From contig NZ_QNQP01000003.1 in the NCBI RefSeq assembly GCF_003316635.1, positions 168,011 through 232,010 of the forward strand: a stretch of DNA of 64,000 nucleotides, in the 5' to 3' direction. Shown here piece by piece: positions 18,565 to 27,616 of the stretch. The translations under genes were made by a program, and so were the position numbers. Under the pieces are notes generated by a model that saw nothing but the letters and a program-made list of their open reading frames with translations, was not told the DNA's origin and did not search any database. Numbering within the stretch: the first letter of the stretch is position 1; every line of letters starts with the position of its first letter. This DNA is from Roseovarius dicentrarchi (GTDB lineage Bacteria > Pseudomonadota > Alphaproteobacteria > Rhodobacterales > Rhodobacteraceae).

Positions 18565-18594
18565 GGCCCGGTGGTTCACTCCACCGGGCCTTTT
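18565..18594 (+). terminator. Strong rho-independent terminator of the atp operon
   Basis: GGCCCGGTGG (18565-18574) and CCACCGGGCC (18581-18590) form a perfect 10-bp stem with loop TTCACT, followed by TTTT. It lies 30 bases after the atpF stop. It could also act weakly from the opposite strand. Confidence 0.93.
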
Positions 18595-18654
18595 CGCTCT
18601 TGATTACACTTGGTGATGTGGCTATCGGCTGAAACGCGTAGTTCCGAAAGTGAA

Positions 18655-18836
18655 AGGGGGCCGTTGAACCGGCCCCTCAATCACGTCTGCATCGATTGTT
18701 TCGTCTTCGTCTGCCTGTCGTCCGTCGTTCAATGCCTTATCCGCCGCTGCCGCATGGAGCCGACTTTGCGCGCATTCGGAGTGCCCGCTGCCTGAGGGCG
18801 CGGAATCTGAATATTTGCGAATTTTTGTAATCGCCG
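18655..18836 (-). ncRNA. Candidate small RNA (or short leader transcript) downstream of folC
   Basis: The 440-base gap between atpF and folC holds no convincing protein gene. On the minus strand a good promoter (18843-18872) would start transcription near 18836. A GC-rich hairpin at 18657-18676 (GGGGCCG / CGGCCCC, loop 6) followed by a pyrimidine-rich stretch could end it about 180 nt later. A 12-codon ATG frame inside is too short to weigh. No match to SRP RNA, tmRNA or RNase P RNA core motifs was seen. This is inference from promoter plus hairpin only. Confidence 0.35.
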
Positions 18837-18842
18837 CCGCAA

Positions 18843-18872
18843 GATATAGAGGAATCGCAGGGAATCGGTCAA
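18843..18872 (-). promoter_or_regulatory. Sigma-70-type promoter in the folC-atpF gap
   Basis: On the minus strand TTGACC, 18 bases, then TATATC (17 bases to CTATAT). It points away from folC toward the empty region, not at an annotated gene, which is why a small RNA is proposed. Confidence 0.5.
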
Positions 18873-18976
18873 GAACCCTGGGCGCGGAAAGTTTGCGCAT
18901 CTGCGGTCTCGGCGATGGTTTGCCGGAAAAAACCGAATCGAAACGGGCGGTTGCGGTCTTGATTTTTTTTCGCGCA

Positions 18977-20251
18977 TTACGTGTTTTCGCGCAGGATATG
19001 TCCGGCAAGGTAGAGCGATCCACAAATCAGGATGCGCGCCTGCGGGGCCTCGGCAGTGATCTGCGCGATGGCCGTCCTGACGTCCGGCGCACACTCGGCT
19101 TTCAGCCCGGCGGCGCGGGCCGCCTCGGCCGTGACCTCGGCGGGCAGGGTGTTCGGCTCGCCGGGGATCGACACGGCGATCAGGTGATCGGCCTGCGCCG
19201 CGAGTGGGCGCAGATAGCCGCCGATATCCTTGGTGTTCAGCATCCCGCAGATCAAATAGGTAGGCCGCTTTGGCAGGCTGGCCAGATGCCGCCCCAGCGC
19301 CAGCCCGGCAGAGGCATTATGCCCGCCATCCAGCCACAGCTCGGCCTCGGGTGCGGCGGCGGCCAGGGCGCCGCTGTCCAGCCGCTGCATACGGGCAGGC
19401 CAGACGGCCCGGCTGACCGCAGCCTCGCTGGCGACATCCCCCATGGTCAGGTGGCGCAGCGCGGCCAGCGCCGCGCCCGCATTTTCAATCTGGTGTGCGC
19501 CGGGCAGATTGGGCAGGGGCAGATCCAGCAGGCCGCTTTCGTCCTGATAGGTCATGCGGCCGGCCTCTGTTGCGACATGCCAGTGCTGACCATGCGCCAG
19601 AACCGGCGCGCCGTGGCGGGCGGCGACGTCTTCGATCACCTCCATCGCTTCGGATGGTTGCGGGCCAACGACAACCGGCACGCCGCGCTTGATGATGCCA
19701 GCCTTTTCAAACGCGATTTTGGCCAGCGTATCGCCAAGGAACTGTTCGTGGTCGATGCTGATCGGCGTGATGATGGTCAGCGCGGGCTGCGCGATCACGT
19801 TGGTCGCATCCAGCCGCCCGCCCAGCCCGACCTCAAGCAGGGTGTAATCGGCTGGCGTACGCGACATGGCCAGCAAGGCGGCGCAGGTCGTAATCTCAAA
19901 ATAGGTGATGTTGTCCGCGCCATTGGCGCGGTAGCATTCATCCAGCACCTCTGTCAGCGCATCCTCCGATATCAGATCGCCCGCCAGACGGATGCGTTCG
20001 TGAAACCGCGCCAGATGCGGCGAGGTATAGGCATGCACGCGATTGCCCGCCGCCTCAAGCCCCGCGCGCAGCATGGCCTGCGTGCTGCCCTTGCCATTGG
20101 TGCCGGCGATGTGGATGACCGGCGGCAGCGCGTCTTGCGGATTGCCCAGCGCCTCCAGCAGGCGCCAGACGCGGTCCAGCGTCAGGTCAATGATCTTGGG
20201 ATGCAGCGCCATCATCCGGTCAAGGATAACGTCCGAGCCTGCGGCGCTCAT
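18977..20251 (-). CDS. folC: Bifunctional folylpolyglutamate synthase / dihydrofolate synthase
   Basis: A 424-aa Mur-ligase-like ATP-dependent enzyme adding glutamate to dihydropteroate and to folates. The P-loop is [15 protein letters not shown] (about residue 50). The [12 protein letters not shown] segment, the [15 protein letters not shown] block and D-G-G-H-N in the C-terminal domain are all present. The start overlaps the accD stop by 4 bases, the classical accD-folC coupling. Confidence 0.97.
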   Translation of the reverse strand: MSAAGSDVILDRMMALHPKIIDLTLDRVWRLLEALGNPQDALPPVIHIAGTNGKGSTQAMLRAGLEAAGNRVHAYTSPHLARFHERIRLAGDLISEDALTEVLDECYRANGADNITYFEITTCAALLAMSRTPADYTLLEVGLGGRLDATNVIAQPALTIITPISIDHEQFLGDTLAKIAFEKAGIIKRGVPVVVGPQPSEAMEVIEDVAARHGAPVLAHGQHWHVATEAGRMTYQDESGLLDLPLPNLPGAHQIENAGAALAALRHLTMGDVASEAAVSRAVWPARMQRLDSGALAAAAPEAELWLDGGHNASAGLALGRHLASLPKRPTYLICGMLNTKDIGGYLRPLAAQADHLIAVSIPGEPNTLPAEVTAEAARAAGLKAECAPDVRTAIAQITAEAPQARILICGSLYLAGHILRENT

Positions 20252-21216
20252 GCCTTGGCCTGCGGTTTGGCTGGGGCCTGCGCGTCCGGTTTGGCCGGCG
20301 CGGCCTTGGGCGCTTCGGGTTCGTTTTCCGTCATCGTGGGCGGCGGCAGATCCCCGGCAATGGCAGGCGACAAACCCAGCAGCATCCGGGTGATTGTAAT
20401 CAGTTCGTCCCGCATCTTGGGGCGGGGGGTGACGCGGTCCAGCATCCCGTGATCCAGCAGATATTCGGCGCGCTGGAACCCTTCGGGCAGCTTTTCACGA
20501 ATGGTCTGTTCGATCACCCGCGGCCCGGCAAAGCAGATCAGCGCGTTCGGCTCGGCGATCTGCACGTCGCCCAGCATCGCGTAGGAGGCTGTGACGCCGC
20601 CCGTGGTGGGATGGGTCAACACCACGATATAGGGCAGGCCGGCCTCCTTCAGCATCTGGATCGCCACGGTGGTGCGCGGCATCTGCATCAGGCTGAGAAT
20701 CCCCTCCTGCATACGCGCGCCGCCGGCGGCGGAGAACAGGATCAGCGGGCGTTTCAGCCGCACAGCCGTTTCAGCGGCGGCGATGATCGCGTTGCCCACA
20801 TACATGCCCATGGACCCGGCCATGAAGGTAAAATCCTGCGCCGCGGCCACGATCGGCGTGCGCCCGATTTCGCCGGTGGCGACCAGCATCGCCTCTTTTT
20901 CTCCGGTGGCCTTTTGCGCGGCCTTCAGGCGGTCGGGGTATTTCTTCTGATCGCGGAAATGCAGCGGATCGGTTTTCGGCAGTGCAACCGGCACATCCGA
21001 GAAAACGCCGCCGTCAAACAATGTCTGAAACCGCGCGCGGGGTGTGATGTTCATGTGATGGCCGCAGGAGGTGCAGACATTCAGGTTCTGGCTGAGTTCG
21101 CGGTGAAACAGCATGGTGCCGCATTCGTCGCATTTGGTCCACAGGTTCTCGGGCATCTCGCGGCGCGAAAAGATCGAGTTGATGCGCGGACGCATGTAGT
21201 TGGTGATCCAGTTCAT
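20248..21216 (-). CDS. accD: Acetyl-CoA carboxylase carboxyltransferase subunit beta
   Basis: A 322-aa beta subunit of the carboxyltransferase that makes malonyl-CoA with AccA. The N-terminal zinc ribbon has four cysteines, C-D-E-C and C-T-S-C. The crotonase-like core contains the [11 protein letters not shown] motif and [14 protein letters not shown]. The C-terminal 35 residues form a Pro/Ala/Lys-rich tail ([13 protein letters not shown]) that looks disordered and is longer than in E. coli (304 aa). Confidence 0.98.
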   Translation of the reverse strand: MNWITNYMRPRINSIFSRREMPENLWTKCDECGTMLFHRELSQNLNVCTSCGHHMNITPRARFQTLFDGGVFSDVPVALPKTDPLHFRDQKKYPDRLKAAQKATGEKEAMLVATGEIGRTPIVAAAQDFTFMAGSMGMYVGNAIIAAAETAVRLKRPLILFSAAGGARMQEGILSLMQMPRTTVAIQMLKEAGLPYIVVLTHPTTGGVTASYAMLGDVQIAEPNALICFAGPRVIEQTIREKLPEGFQRAEYLLDHGMLDRVTPRPKMRDELITITRMLLGLSPAIAGDLPPPTMTENEPEAPKAAPAKPDAQAPAKPQAKA

Positions 21217-21279
21217 GTGATCTGCCTATGGGACGTTGCGAATTGGCCCTGAAATAAGCGCTGCAGGCGGGAATTGCAA

Positions 21280-22167
21280 TCAGACGCGCAGCGCCAGCCG
21301 TGCGGCCAGCCATGAACACAGCAGCACCAGCAGATCCACCGGAAGCCATTGCATCAGCATCGCGGTATCTTCCGGCCCGAATGGGTAGGTATATAGCGCC
21401 AGACCGTCGAAATTCCCCTGCGGCGCAACCAGCGCGATGGCGCTGAAATTGTTGATCAGGTGCAGCGCAATCGCCGGGCCAAGCGTGCCGCTGCGCGCGG
21501 TCAGGTCGGCAGTGGCAAGGCCAAACAGGATCGCCCAGATCACGATGACCCATGCCGCATCGCCCATCACGCCGGGCTGGTAATGCAGCAGCCCGAACAG
21601 CACCGAGGGCAGCACCATCCACACCGCCGGATGCGCGAACCGCGCGGCAAGCTGGCTTTGCAGATAGCCGCGAAACACGATTTCCTCGGCGCTGACCTGA
21701 ATGATCAGGCCCAAGAGGGTCATCGGCAGGAACATCAGCCAGGTGCGGCCGGCCAGGTTCGGCGCGATTTCAAACGCATCCGGCATCGGCAGCAGCGACA
21801 CCACCGCATAGACGCCGAAAATATGCAGTATCGTGCGCCGCGCCTGCCCCCACGCCAGCGCGGCAGGGCCGAACACACCCGGCAGCTCGCGCCGGTGCAA
21901 AATCGGCAGCACAAGCGCCACCGCAATGATCATCAGCGCAAAGACGAACAGATTGACCAAGGCGCCCAGCGGCGTGGTCGCCGCCGTGATTCCGTCGCCA
22001 TCGGCGCCCCATGCAGAGGCGGGCAGGAACCTGCTGAACAGCCAGCCATACAGGCCCGACAGGATCAGGAATATCACAACCATCAACACGCACCCCGCCA
22101 GCAGCCGCCAAGGCGCGGCAGAGGGCAGGGCAGGGGCGATCAGCCGTTGATGGGCAGGGTAGCGCAT
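21280..22167 (-). CDS. CPBP-family intramembrane glutamic endopeptidase
   Basis: A 295-aa polytopic membrane protein of the CAAX-protease/bacteriocin-processing (Abi) family. Motif 1 is seen as [10 protein letters not shown] with the paired catalytic glutamates and arginine. Motif 2 is F-G-L-L-H, and a later H-L-I-N-N-F completes the active-site histidines. About eight hydrophobic helices are present. The start is ATG 22165-22167; an upstream in-frame extension to 22203 has no support. The natural substrate is unknown. It lies next to accD on the same strand, 63 bases upstream. Confidence 0.9.
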   Translation of the reverse strand: MRYPAHQRLIAPALPSAAPWRLLAGCVLMVVIFLILSGLYGWLFSRFLPASAWGADGDGITAATTPLGALVNLFVFALMIIAVALVLPILHRRELPGVFGPAALAWGQARRTILHIFGVYAVVSLLPMPDAFEIAPNLAGRTWLMFLPMTLLGLIIQVSAEEIVFRGYLQSQLAARFAHPAVWMVLPSVLFGLLHYQPGVMGDAAWVIVIWAILFGLATADLTARSGTLGPAIALHLINNFSAIALVAPQGNFDGLALYTYPFGPEDTAMLMQWLPVDLLVLLCSWLAARLALRV

Positions 22168-22293
22168 ACGCCGCACGCTACCTGCGCGCGCCTGCCTGCG
22201 CAATCAGCTACGGCGCGCCCCGCTTGCGCCCTGCGCGCGGCTTGGGTATTCCGAAGGCAGCATAATTTCAGCCCACTCCCTCGCGAGGACATC

Positions 22294-24051
22294 ATGACCA
22301 AGTTCGATAAATCCAAATTGCCCAGCCGCTACGTCACCGAAGGCCCGTCAAAGGCGCCGCACCGGTCCTATATGTACGCGATGGGCCTGAGCGAGGAAGA
22401 GATCCATCAGCCGCTGGTCGGCGTCGCCACCTGCTGGAACGAGGCCGCGCCGTGCAACATCGCGCTGTCGCGTCAGGCTCAGGCGGTCAAGATGGGGGTC
22501 AAGGCAGCCTCCGGCACGCCGCGCGAATTCACCACCATCACCGTGACCGACGGCATCGCAATGGGCCATGAGGGAATGCGGTCGTCCCTCGCCAGCCGCG
22601 AGGCGATTGCCGACACGGTCGAGCTGACGATGCGCGGCCATGCCTATGACGCGCTGGTCGGCCTTGCGGGCTGCGATAAATCGCTGCCGGGCATGATGAT
22701 GGCGATGGTGCGGCTCAATACGCCGTCGGTCTTTATCTACGGCGGGTCGATCCTGCCGGGCCGCGCCCCGCAGATCGAGGAGATCCCCGAGGATTTCCGC
22801 ACCCGCGACCTGACCGTGCAGGACATGTTCGAGGCGGTCGGCCGCCACCAGAACGGCACCATGTCGGATGCGGCCCTTGATATGCTGGAGCGTGTGGCCT
22901 GCCCCAGCGCCGGCGCCTGCGGCGGCCAATTCACCGCCAACACCATGGCCTGCGTATCCGAGGCGATCGGGCTTGCGCTGATGAACAGCTCGGGCATGCC
23001 CGCCCCTTATGAGAGCCGCGACCAGTACGGCGAGGCGTCGGGCCGCGCCGTGATGACCCTTCTGGAGAAGAATATCCGCGCCCGCGATGTGGTGACGCTG
23101 AAATCGCTGCAAAACGCCGCGCGCGTCGTTGCCTGCACGGGCGGGTCGACCAATGCGGGCCTGCACCTGCCCGCGATTGCCCATGAGGCCGGGATTGATT
23201 TCTTCCTTGAGGATGTCTGCGACATCTTCCGCGACACGCCCTATTTCGTCGATCTGAAACCGGGCGGCAGCCATGTGGCCAAGGATCTGTATGACGTCGG
23301 CGGCATCCCCGTCGTGATGAAGGAGCTGCGCAAGGCCGGCCTCATTCACGAGGATTGCATCACCGCCTCCGGCCGCTCCATCGGCGAGGAGCTGGACCTG
23401 ATCGACCGCGAGGCCGACGGCAAGGTCATCTACTCCATCGAGACGCCGATCACCAAAACCGGCGGCGTCGTCGGCCTCAAGGGCAATCTGGCCCCCGAAG
23501 GCGCCATTGTGAAGGTCGCCGGCATCGCGCCCGAAAATCAGGTCTTTACCGGCCCGGCCCGCGTGTTCGAAAGCGAAGAGCATGCGTTCGAGTCCGTGCA
23601 AAACCGCGGCTATTCCGAGGGCGACGTGATCGTCATCCGTAACGAGGGCCCCGCAGGCGGGCCGGGCATGCGCGAGATGCTGTCAACCACCGCCGCCCTC
23701 TCGGGGCAGGGCATGGGCAAGAAGGTGGCGCTGATCACCGACGGGCGTTTTTCCGGCGCGACGCGCGGCTTCTGCGTGGGGCATGTCGGCCCCGAATCCG
23801 CCTATGGGGGGCCGATTGCGCTGCTGAAGGATGGCGACATGATCACCATCGACGCGATCAAGGGCGAACTGAGCGTCGATCTGAGCGATGACGAACTGGC
23901 CCAGCGCAAGGAGGCATGGCCCGGCCCGCGCGAGACGATGTATGCCTCCGGCGCGATCTGGAAATTCGCCCAGCTGGTCGGTGCCACTTACAAGGGCGCG
24001 GTCACCCATCCGGGCGCCGAGGCCGAGCGCCATATCTATATGGATATCTGA
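22294..24051 (+). CDS. ilvD: Dihydroxy-acid dehydratase
   Basis: A 585-aa Fe-S enzyme making the 2-keto acid precursors of valine, leucine and isoleucine. It begins [16 protein letters not shown]. Cluster ligands lie in C-D-K-S-L-P-G and [10 protein letters not shown]. The substrate and Mg motifs T-G-G-S-T-N and the C-terminal [10 protein letters not shown] segment are present. A GCGAGGA ribosome-binding site precedes ATG 22294; an open frame about 830 bases longer upstream is only antisense to the CPBP gene. The length fits the shorter IlvD subgroup. Confidence 0.97.
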   Translation: MTKFDKSKLPSRYVTEGPSKAPHRSYMYAMGLSEEEIHQPLVGVATCWNEAAPCNIALSRQAQAVKMGVKAASGTPREFTTITVTDGIAMGHEGMRSSLASREAIADTVELTMRGHAYDALVGLAGCDKSLPGMMMAMVRLNTPSVFIYGGSILPGRAPQIEEIPEDFRTRDLTVQDMFEAVGRHQNGTMSDAALDMLERVACPSAGACGGQFTANTMACVSEAIGLALMNSSGMPAPYESRDQYGEASGRAVMTLLEKNIRARDVVTLKSLQNAARVVACTGGSTNAGLHLPAIAHEAGIDFFLEDVCDIFRDTPYFVDLKPGGSHVAKDLYDVGGIPVVMKELRKAGLIHEDCITASGRSIGEELDLIDREADGKVIYSIETPITKTGGVVGLKGNLAPEGAIVKVAGIAPENQVFTGPARVFESEEHAFESVQNRGYSEGDVIVIRNEGPAGGPGMREMLSTTAALSGQGMGKKVALITDGRFSGATRGFCVGHVGPESAYGGPIALLKDGDMITIDAIKGELSVDLSDDELAQRKEAWPGPRETMYASGAIWKFAQLVGATYKGAVTHPGAEAERHIYMDI

Positions 24052-24061
24052 GGCGCGCCGG

Positions 24062-24757
24062 ATGGGCCGCCCGTTATCCTTGCGCAGCGCGCTGGCGGCT
24101 GTGCTGCTTTTGCCCCTTGCCGCCTGCCTTGGCGGCGAGGGCGGTGCCGGCTCTGGCGCGAAGCCAGCCGAGGCACAGCGCAGTGCCACGTTCTATCGCG
24201 GCAAGGTGGTGGTGGCCGGGCCGCAGGGATACTGCATCGACCCCAAAAGCGTGCAGCGTAAAACGGCCAGCGGCTTTGCCCTGATGGCCAGTTGCGGCCA
24301 CCTGAGCGCGGCGCCGGGCGGGTATGTGCCTGCCGCGGTCATCACCGCATCCGTCCTGCCATATGACGCAGATGCGCAGGCGCCAACGGCCGCGCGGCTG
24401 GCTGCGCCATGGGTCGATGTGGGCGTCGGCCAACAGATCGACGCCGGGGAGATTGCCCTGATACAGGTCGAACGCGGCGGCGATAGCCTGTTGCCGGCGG
24501 GTGATCCCCGCCACTGGCGCGGCGCGATGCTGGTCAATGGGCATCTGATCGGCCTTGCCCTTTACGGTGATACGGGCGCAAACGTGGCGGGCGACCAGGG
24601 CCGGACGCTTCTGATGGAAACGGCGCAGGCCATACGCAGCGCCAGCCCCCGGCTGGCCCCCGCCGGTAGCGTTTCGACCAAAGATGTTGCGCCCGCGCCG
24701 ACAGACCGCCTGGCGGAACCTGAACGTGCAGCCCTGCCGTCTGTGCCACAGGACTGA
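24062..24757 (+). CDS. Putative lipoprotein of unknown function
   Basis: A 231-aa protein with a lipoprotein signal: R-P-L-S-L-R-S, a hydrophobic stretch, and the lipobox L-A-A-C with the modified cysteine at about residue 22. The mature part contains Y-R-G-K-V-V-V-A-G-P-Q-G-Y-C-I-D, a G-F-A-L-M-A-S-C segment, and a Pro/Ala-rich tail. I do not recognise a catalytic family. The two cysteines of the mature domain could pair in the periplasm. It starts 10 bases after the ilvD stop, and probably shares the ilvD transcript. Confidence 0.75.
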   Translation: MGRPLSLRSALAAVLLLPLAACLGGEGGAGSGAKPAEAQRSATFYRGKVVVAGPQGYCIDPKSVQRKTASGFALMASCGHLSAAPGGYVPAAVITASVLPYDADAQAPTAARLAAPWVDVGVGQQIDAGEIALIQVERGGDSLLPAGDPRHWRGAMLVNGHLIGLALYGDTGANVAGDQGRTLLMETAQAIRSASPRLAPAGSVSTKDVAPAPTDRLAEPERAALPSVPQD

Positions 24758-24903
24758 TCGACGCCGCGCGCGCCCCGCGCCGCCGTTGCAGCCGGTGCGG
24801 GTGCGGCACGCCGCCGCCGGAATTGTTTCTCAATCGGGCTTAATAATATATAAGCTTCGCTGGGGCAGGTTAGAGCCGACACGGTAAGCTGGGATTCGAA
24901 TAT

Positions 24904-25674
24904 ATGTCGCTGCGCAGCGCTTGGGGGGATGGGATCGTGCACCGGCTGGGGCTGCGGCGCTGGTCGCGCGCCGCGCGCCGCGCCCCGGATATGCCTCTGG
25001 CCGAGCTGAGGCGCGAGCGTGCCATGGCGCGTAACCTGCTGCATCCGCTACAGGAAATGGTCGCCGTGGCAGAAAACCGGCTGGCGCTGCCGATGATCGG
25101 CTCAAACGCCTTTCCCAAACCGCATGGCACGGATTGGGCGTGGCGCCCGGCGCTTTGGACCCTGCCGCTGGCCCATCCGGGCCTCTCCTCGGCCCCCAGC
25201 AAATCCAAGCTGGGCGACGAGCTGACATTGTTTCACGATTGCGCAAGGTCCGAGCTCACATTGCGACAGGTGCGCAACACGCGCGAGGCGGATCTGGCGC
25301 CTTACGGGCTGCGCATGGATGTCTTTGCCTTTGATGGATCGTTCCTGTCGGTGGTGCTGGACCTGCCCAAAGACGCCGTCGACGGGTTGAAAAAGCGCCA
25401 CCTGCTGCGCGTGACAACCATTGTCGAGATGGAAAAACCGTTGGAGATATTTGCCCGGATCAATATCAAACATGGCCCGAATACGGAACAAATCGTGCGG
25501 GAACTGCCGCTGAACGAGCAGGAAATCATTGCCGAATTCGATCTGGCCTACAGCAATCTGAATGAAAAACGGATTGAGCGTGTCTGGCTTGACCTGATTT
25601 TCGAGAACCCCGAGATGAGCCAGGTTACCTTGCGCGATCTGACGCTCAGCCGCCGCCCCCGCGCAGAATTCTGA
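24904..25674 (+). CDS. Uncharacterised protein, probably DUF6478 family
   Basis: A 256-aa soluble protein starting M-S-L-R-S-A-W-G-D and rich in Arg near the N-terminus. Recognisable stretches are W-R-P-A-L-W-T-L-P, K-L-G-D-E-L-T-L-F-H-D-C and F-D-G-S-F-L-S-V-V-L-D-L-P in the middle, then a C-terminal N-P-E-M-S-Q-V-T-L-R-D-L. I recall this protein as a conserved rhodobacterial family of unknown function (DUF6478), from memory only. An AT-rich stretch (TTAATAATATATAAG at about 24840) before it may carry its promoter. The next gene follows after 15 bases. Confidence 0.72.
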   Translation: MSLRSAWGDGIVHRLGLRRWSRAARRAPDMPLAELRRERAMARNLLHPLQEMVAVAENRLALPMIGSNAFPKPHGTDWAWRPALWTLPLAHPGLSSAPSKSKLGDELTLFHDCARSELTLRQVRNTREADLAPYGLRMDVFAFDGSFLSVVLDLPKDAVDGLKKRHLLRVTTIVEMEKPLEIFARINIKHGPNTEQIVRELPLNEQEIIAEFDLAYSNLNEKRIERVWLDLIFENPEMSQVTLRDLTLSRRPRAEF

Positions 25675-25689
25675 GATAGGACGCCCCGC

Positions 25690-26067
25690 ATGAGCAGCTT
25701 CAGATTGACCAAGACCCGCCTGTTCGAAGGGGTGTGGGAAGGGCAGCTGACCTATACCGGCGAGGGGCAGATGCAACCCGATATCGAGGTCACTCATCTG
25801 GAGCGGCCTGTTGAGGGGGTGGAGCTGACCGAAACCGCAAATGGCGGGGTCTGGACGTTGCGTGTGCAAATCCCGGCCGAAGCCATTGCAGATGGCGTTC
25901 AGACCTTTTTGATCCGCGACCGGCGCGAAGGCACCACCCTGAACAGTTTCGCCCTGATGTCAGGCGATGTTCTGGCCTATGATATCCGGGCCGAAATGGC
26001 GCTGCTGCGCGAAGAGCTGGACATGCTGAAACGCGCCTTTCGTCGGCACTGTCTGGAAACCACCTAA
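25690..26067 (+). CDS. Conserved hypothetical protein paired with the DUF6478-like gene
   Basis: A 125-aa soluble protein reading F-R-L-T-K-T-R-L-F-E-G-V-W-E-G at the start, then beta-rich sequence (W-T-L-R-V-Q-I-P-A-E-A-I-A-D-G-V-Q). A C-terminal helix (about 95-122, D-I-R-A-E-M-A-L-L-R-E-E-L-D-M-L-K-R-A-F) is predicted to be coiled-coil. It follows the preceding gene by 15 bases and is probably co-transcribed. I do not recognise the family; the pair may act together. Confidence 0.75.
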   Translation: MSSFRLTKTRLFEGVWEGQLTYTGEGQMQPDIEVTHLERPVEGVELTETANGGVWTLRVQIPAEAIADGVQTFLIRDRREGTTLNSFALMSGDVLAYDIRAEMALLREELDMLKRAFRRHCLETT

Positions 26068-26079
26068 GCGGCGCGCGCA

Positions 26080-26099
26080 AGATTTTTCGCGAAAAATCT
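26080..26099. repeat. 20-bp perfect palindrome centred on TTCGCGAA, between convergent genes
   Basis: AGATTTTTCGCGAAAAATCT reads the same on both strands. It sits between the convergent stops of the 125-aa gene (26067) and rmuC (26110). A similar palindrome lies at 36397-36416. It could serve as a bidirectional terminator or a protein-binding site. Confidence 0.8.
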
Positions 26100-26109
26100 G
26101 GGCCCGGCC

Positions 26110-27540
26110 TCAGGCGTCATCCTGTACCTGGGCCGTTTGGTCGAATTCATGCGCGGTCAGTCTGCGCGGCTCATATTCGATGGGGTCCGTCTTTTCAATC
26201 TTGTCTGCGGACGGCGACACCACTCCAAGCTGCTCGAACTTGCGGGCCGAGGGCAAAACGCGCCCTTCCAGCGATCCCAGCGCCCTGTTGTAGTGATCGA
26301 CCGATGCGCCCAGCGACCGCCCCACCTTGCCCAGATGTTCGGCAAAGACGCGCAGGCGGTCATAGATTTCCTTGGCCGTTTTTTGAACCTCGACGGCGTT
26401 TTCGGCCATTTTATCCTGCTGCCAGCCATAGGCAATCGCCTTGACCAGCGCCATCAGGGTGGTCGGCGTGGCGATCAGCACCTTGCGCTCGAAGGCGTAT
26501 TCGATCAGCCCCGGATCGGCCTCGGCGGCGGCTGAAACGAAGGTTTCGCCTGGGATGAACATGACCACGAAATCGGGGGTCGTGGTCAGATTATCCTGAT
26601 AGGATTTCGACGACAGGTCATTGACATGCTTGCGCACCTGCATCGCGTGTTGCTTGATGAACTGGCTCTGCGCGTCGGGTGTTTCCGCTTCCAGCGCGTC
26701 CAGATAGGCCGAGAGCGGCGTTTTTGCGTCGATGACGATGCTTTTGCCGCCGGGAATATGCACGATCGCATCCGGGCGGCGCTGGCCCTGATCGGTGTCA
26801 AAGCTATGCTCAAGGTCGAAATCGACACGCTCGGACATGCCGGCCATCTCGAACACTTGCCGCAGTTGCATTTCCCCCCAGCGTCCGCGCGTTTTGGGCG
26901 CGCGCAGGGCCTGCACCAGGCGCCGGGTTTCCTGCCCCAGGCTGGCCTGGCCTTCGGTCAGCGACAGCACTTGCTGCCGGATCATGCCATACGCCTCGTT
27001 GCGGGCCTTTTCGATCTGGCCCATGCGCTCGTCGAATTTCCCCAGCCGCTCGTCCAGCGGTTTGACCAGATCGCTGATCGCGGCATGGCGGCGGTTCAGA
27101 TCCTCATCCGCCGATTGTTTATGCGTCTTGAAGCGTTCCGAGACCAGCGACAGGAATTTCTCGGAATTGGCCGACAGCGCGCCCGAGGCGAGCGATTGAA
27201 ACCGGTCCTCCATCTGTTTGCGCATTTCGGCCAGATCGGCCAGCCGCTGCTGGTGGGTTTCCTGAAGGCTCTCCAGCCGCTGGGCCAGCGATGCGGTCTG
27301 CACTTGTTCGTCGATCAGATCGGCGCGCAGGGCGTCGATCTGATCCTCCAGCACCGGCACGCGGGCGGCGACCGGCTCAAGCGCGGCAAGTTGCCGGTGG
27401 AGGTGGTTTGCCTCCGACAGGTGCGCGCGGGCGCGGCGGGCGGCGACCAGCGCCGCGATGACACACACCAGCGCAAGCGCCGCGGCGCCGATGGCGGCGG
27501 CTTGCCACTGGGGCAGGGTCAGATCCAGATAGTGCTGCAT
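26110..27540 (-). CDS. rmuC: DNA recombination protein RmuC
   Basis: A 476-aa membrane-tethered nuclease-fold protein that limits inverted-repeat recombination. One N-terminal helix (about 12-30) is followed by a coiled coil (about 35-130). The RmuC domain holds L-R-A-P-K-T-R-G-R-W-G-E-M-Q-L, the nuclease-like A-I-V-H-I-P-G-G-K-S-I-V-I-D-A-K-T-P-L and F-V-V-M-F-I-P-G-E. It starts at ATG 27538-27540 (Q-H-Y-L-D-L-T); a longer frame to 27597 is possible. It lies 76 bases downstream of mutL, suggesting a shared transcript. Confidence 0.95.
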   Translation of the reverse strand: MQHYLDLTLPQWQAAAIGAAALALVCVIAALVAARRARAHLSEANHLHRQLAALEPVAARVPVLEDQIDALRADLIDEQVQTASLAQRLESLQETHQQRLADLAEMRKQMEDRFQSLASGALSANSEKFLSLVSERFKTHKQSADEDLNRRHAAISDLVKPLDERLGKFDERMGQIEKARNEAYGMIRQQVLSLTEGQASLGQETRRLVQALRAPKTRGRWGEMQLRQVFEMAGMSERVDFDLEHSFDTDQGQRRPDAIVHIPGGKSIVIDAKTPLSAYLDALEAETPDAQSQFIKQHAMQVRKHVNDLSSKSYQDNLTTTPDFVVMFIPGETFVSAAAEADPGLIEYAFERKVLIATPTTLMALVKAIAYGWQQDKMAENAVEVQKTAKEIYDRLRVFAEHLGKVGRSLGASVDHYNRALGSLEGRVLPSARKFEQLGVVSPSADKIEKTDPIEYEPRRLTAHEFDQTAQVQDDA

Positions 27541-27616
27541 GGCGCGCATCCTTGCCGGGGGAACGGTTGCGCCAACTGGGGGCAAACCCTGCCGCACTGC
27601 AACCGGCGAAACGGCG

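Noticed and set aside
18622..19023. 133-codon minus-strand frame in the folC-atpF gap
   Set aside because: Its start lies inside the folC 3' end in another frame, composition is unlike protein, and no family resemblance is seen. The acidic C-terminal half is curious but has no start codon of its own.
21460..22293. Long N-terminal extension of the ilvD frame
   Set aside because: It is antisense to the CPBP protease gene and rich in Arg/His/Gln; IlvD starts at 22294 with its conserved N-terminus and a ribosome-binding site.
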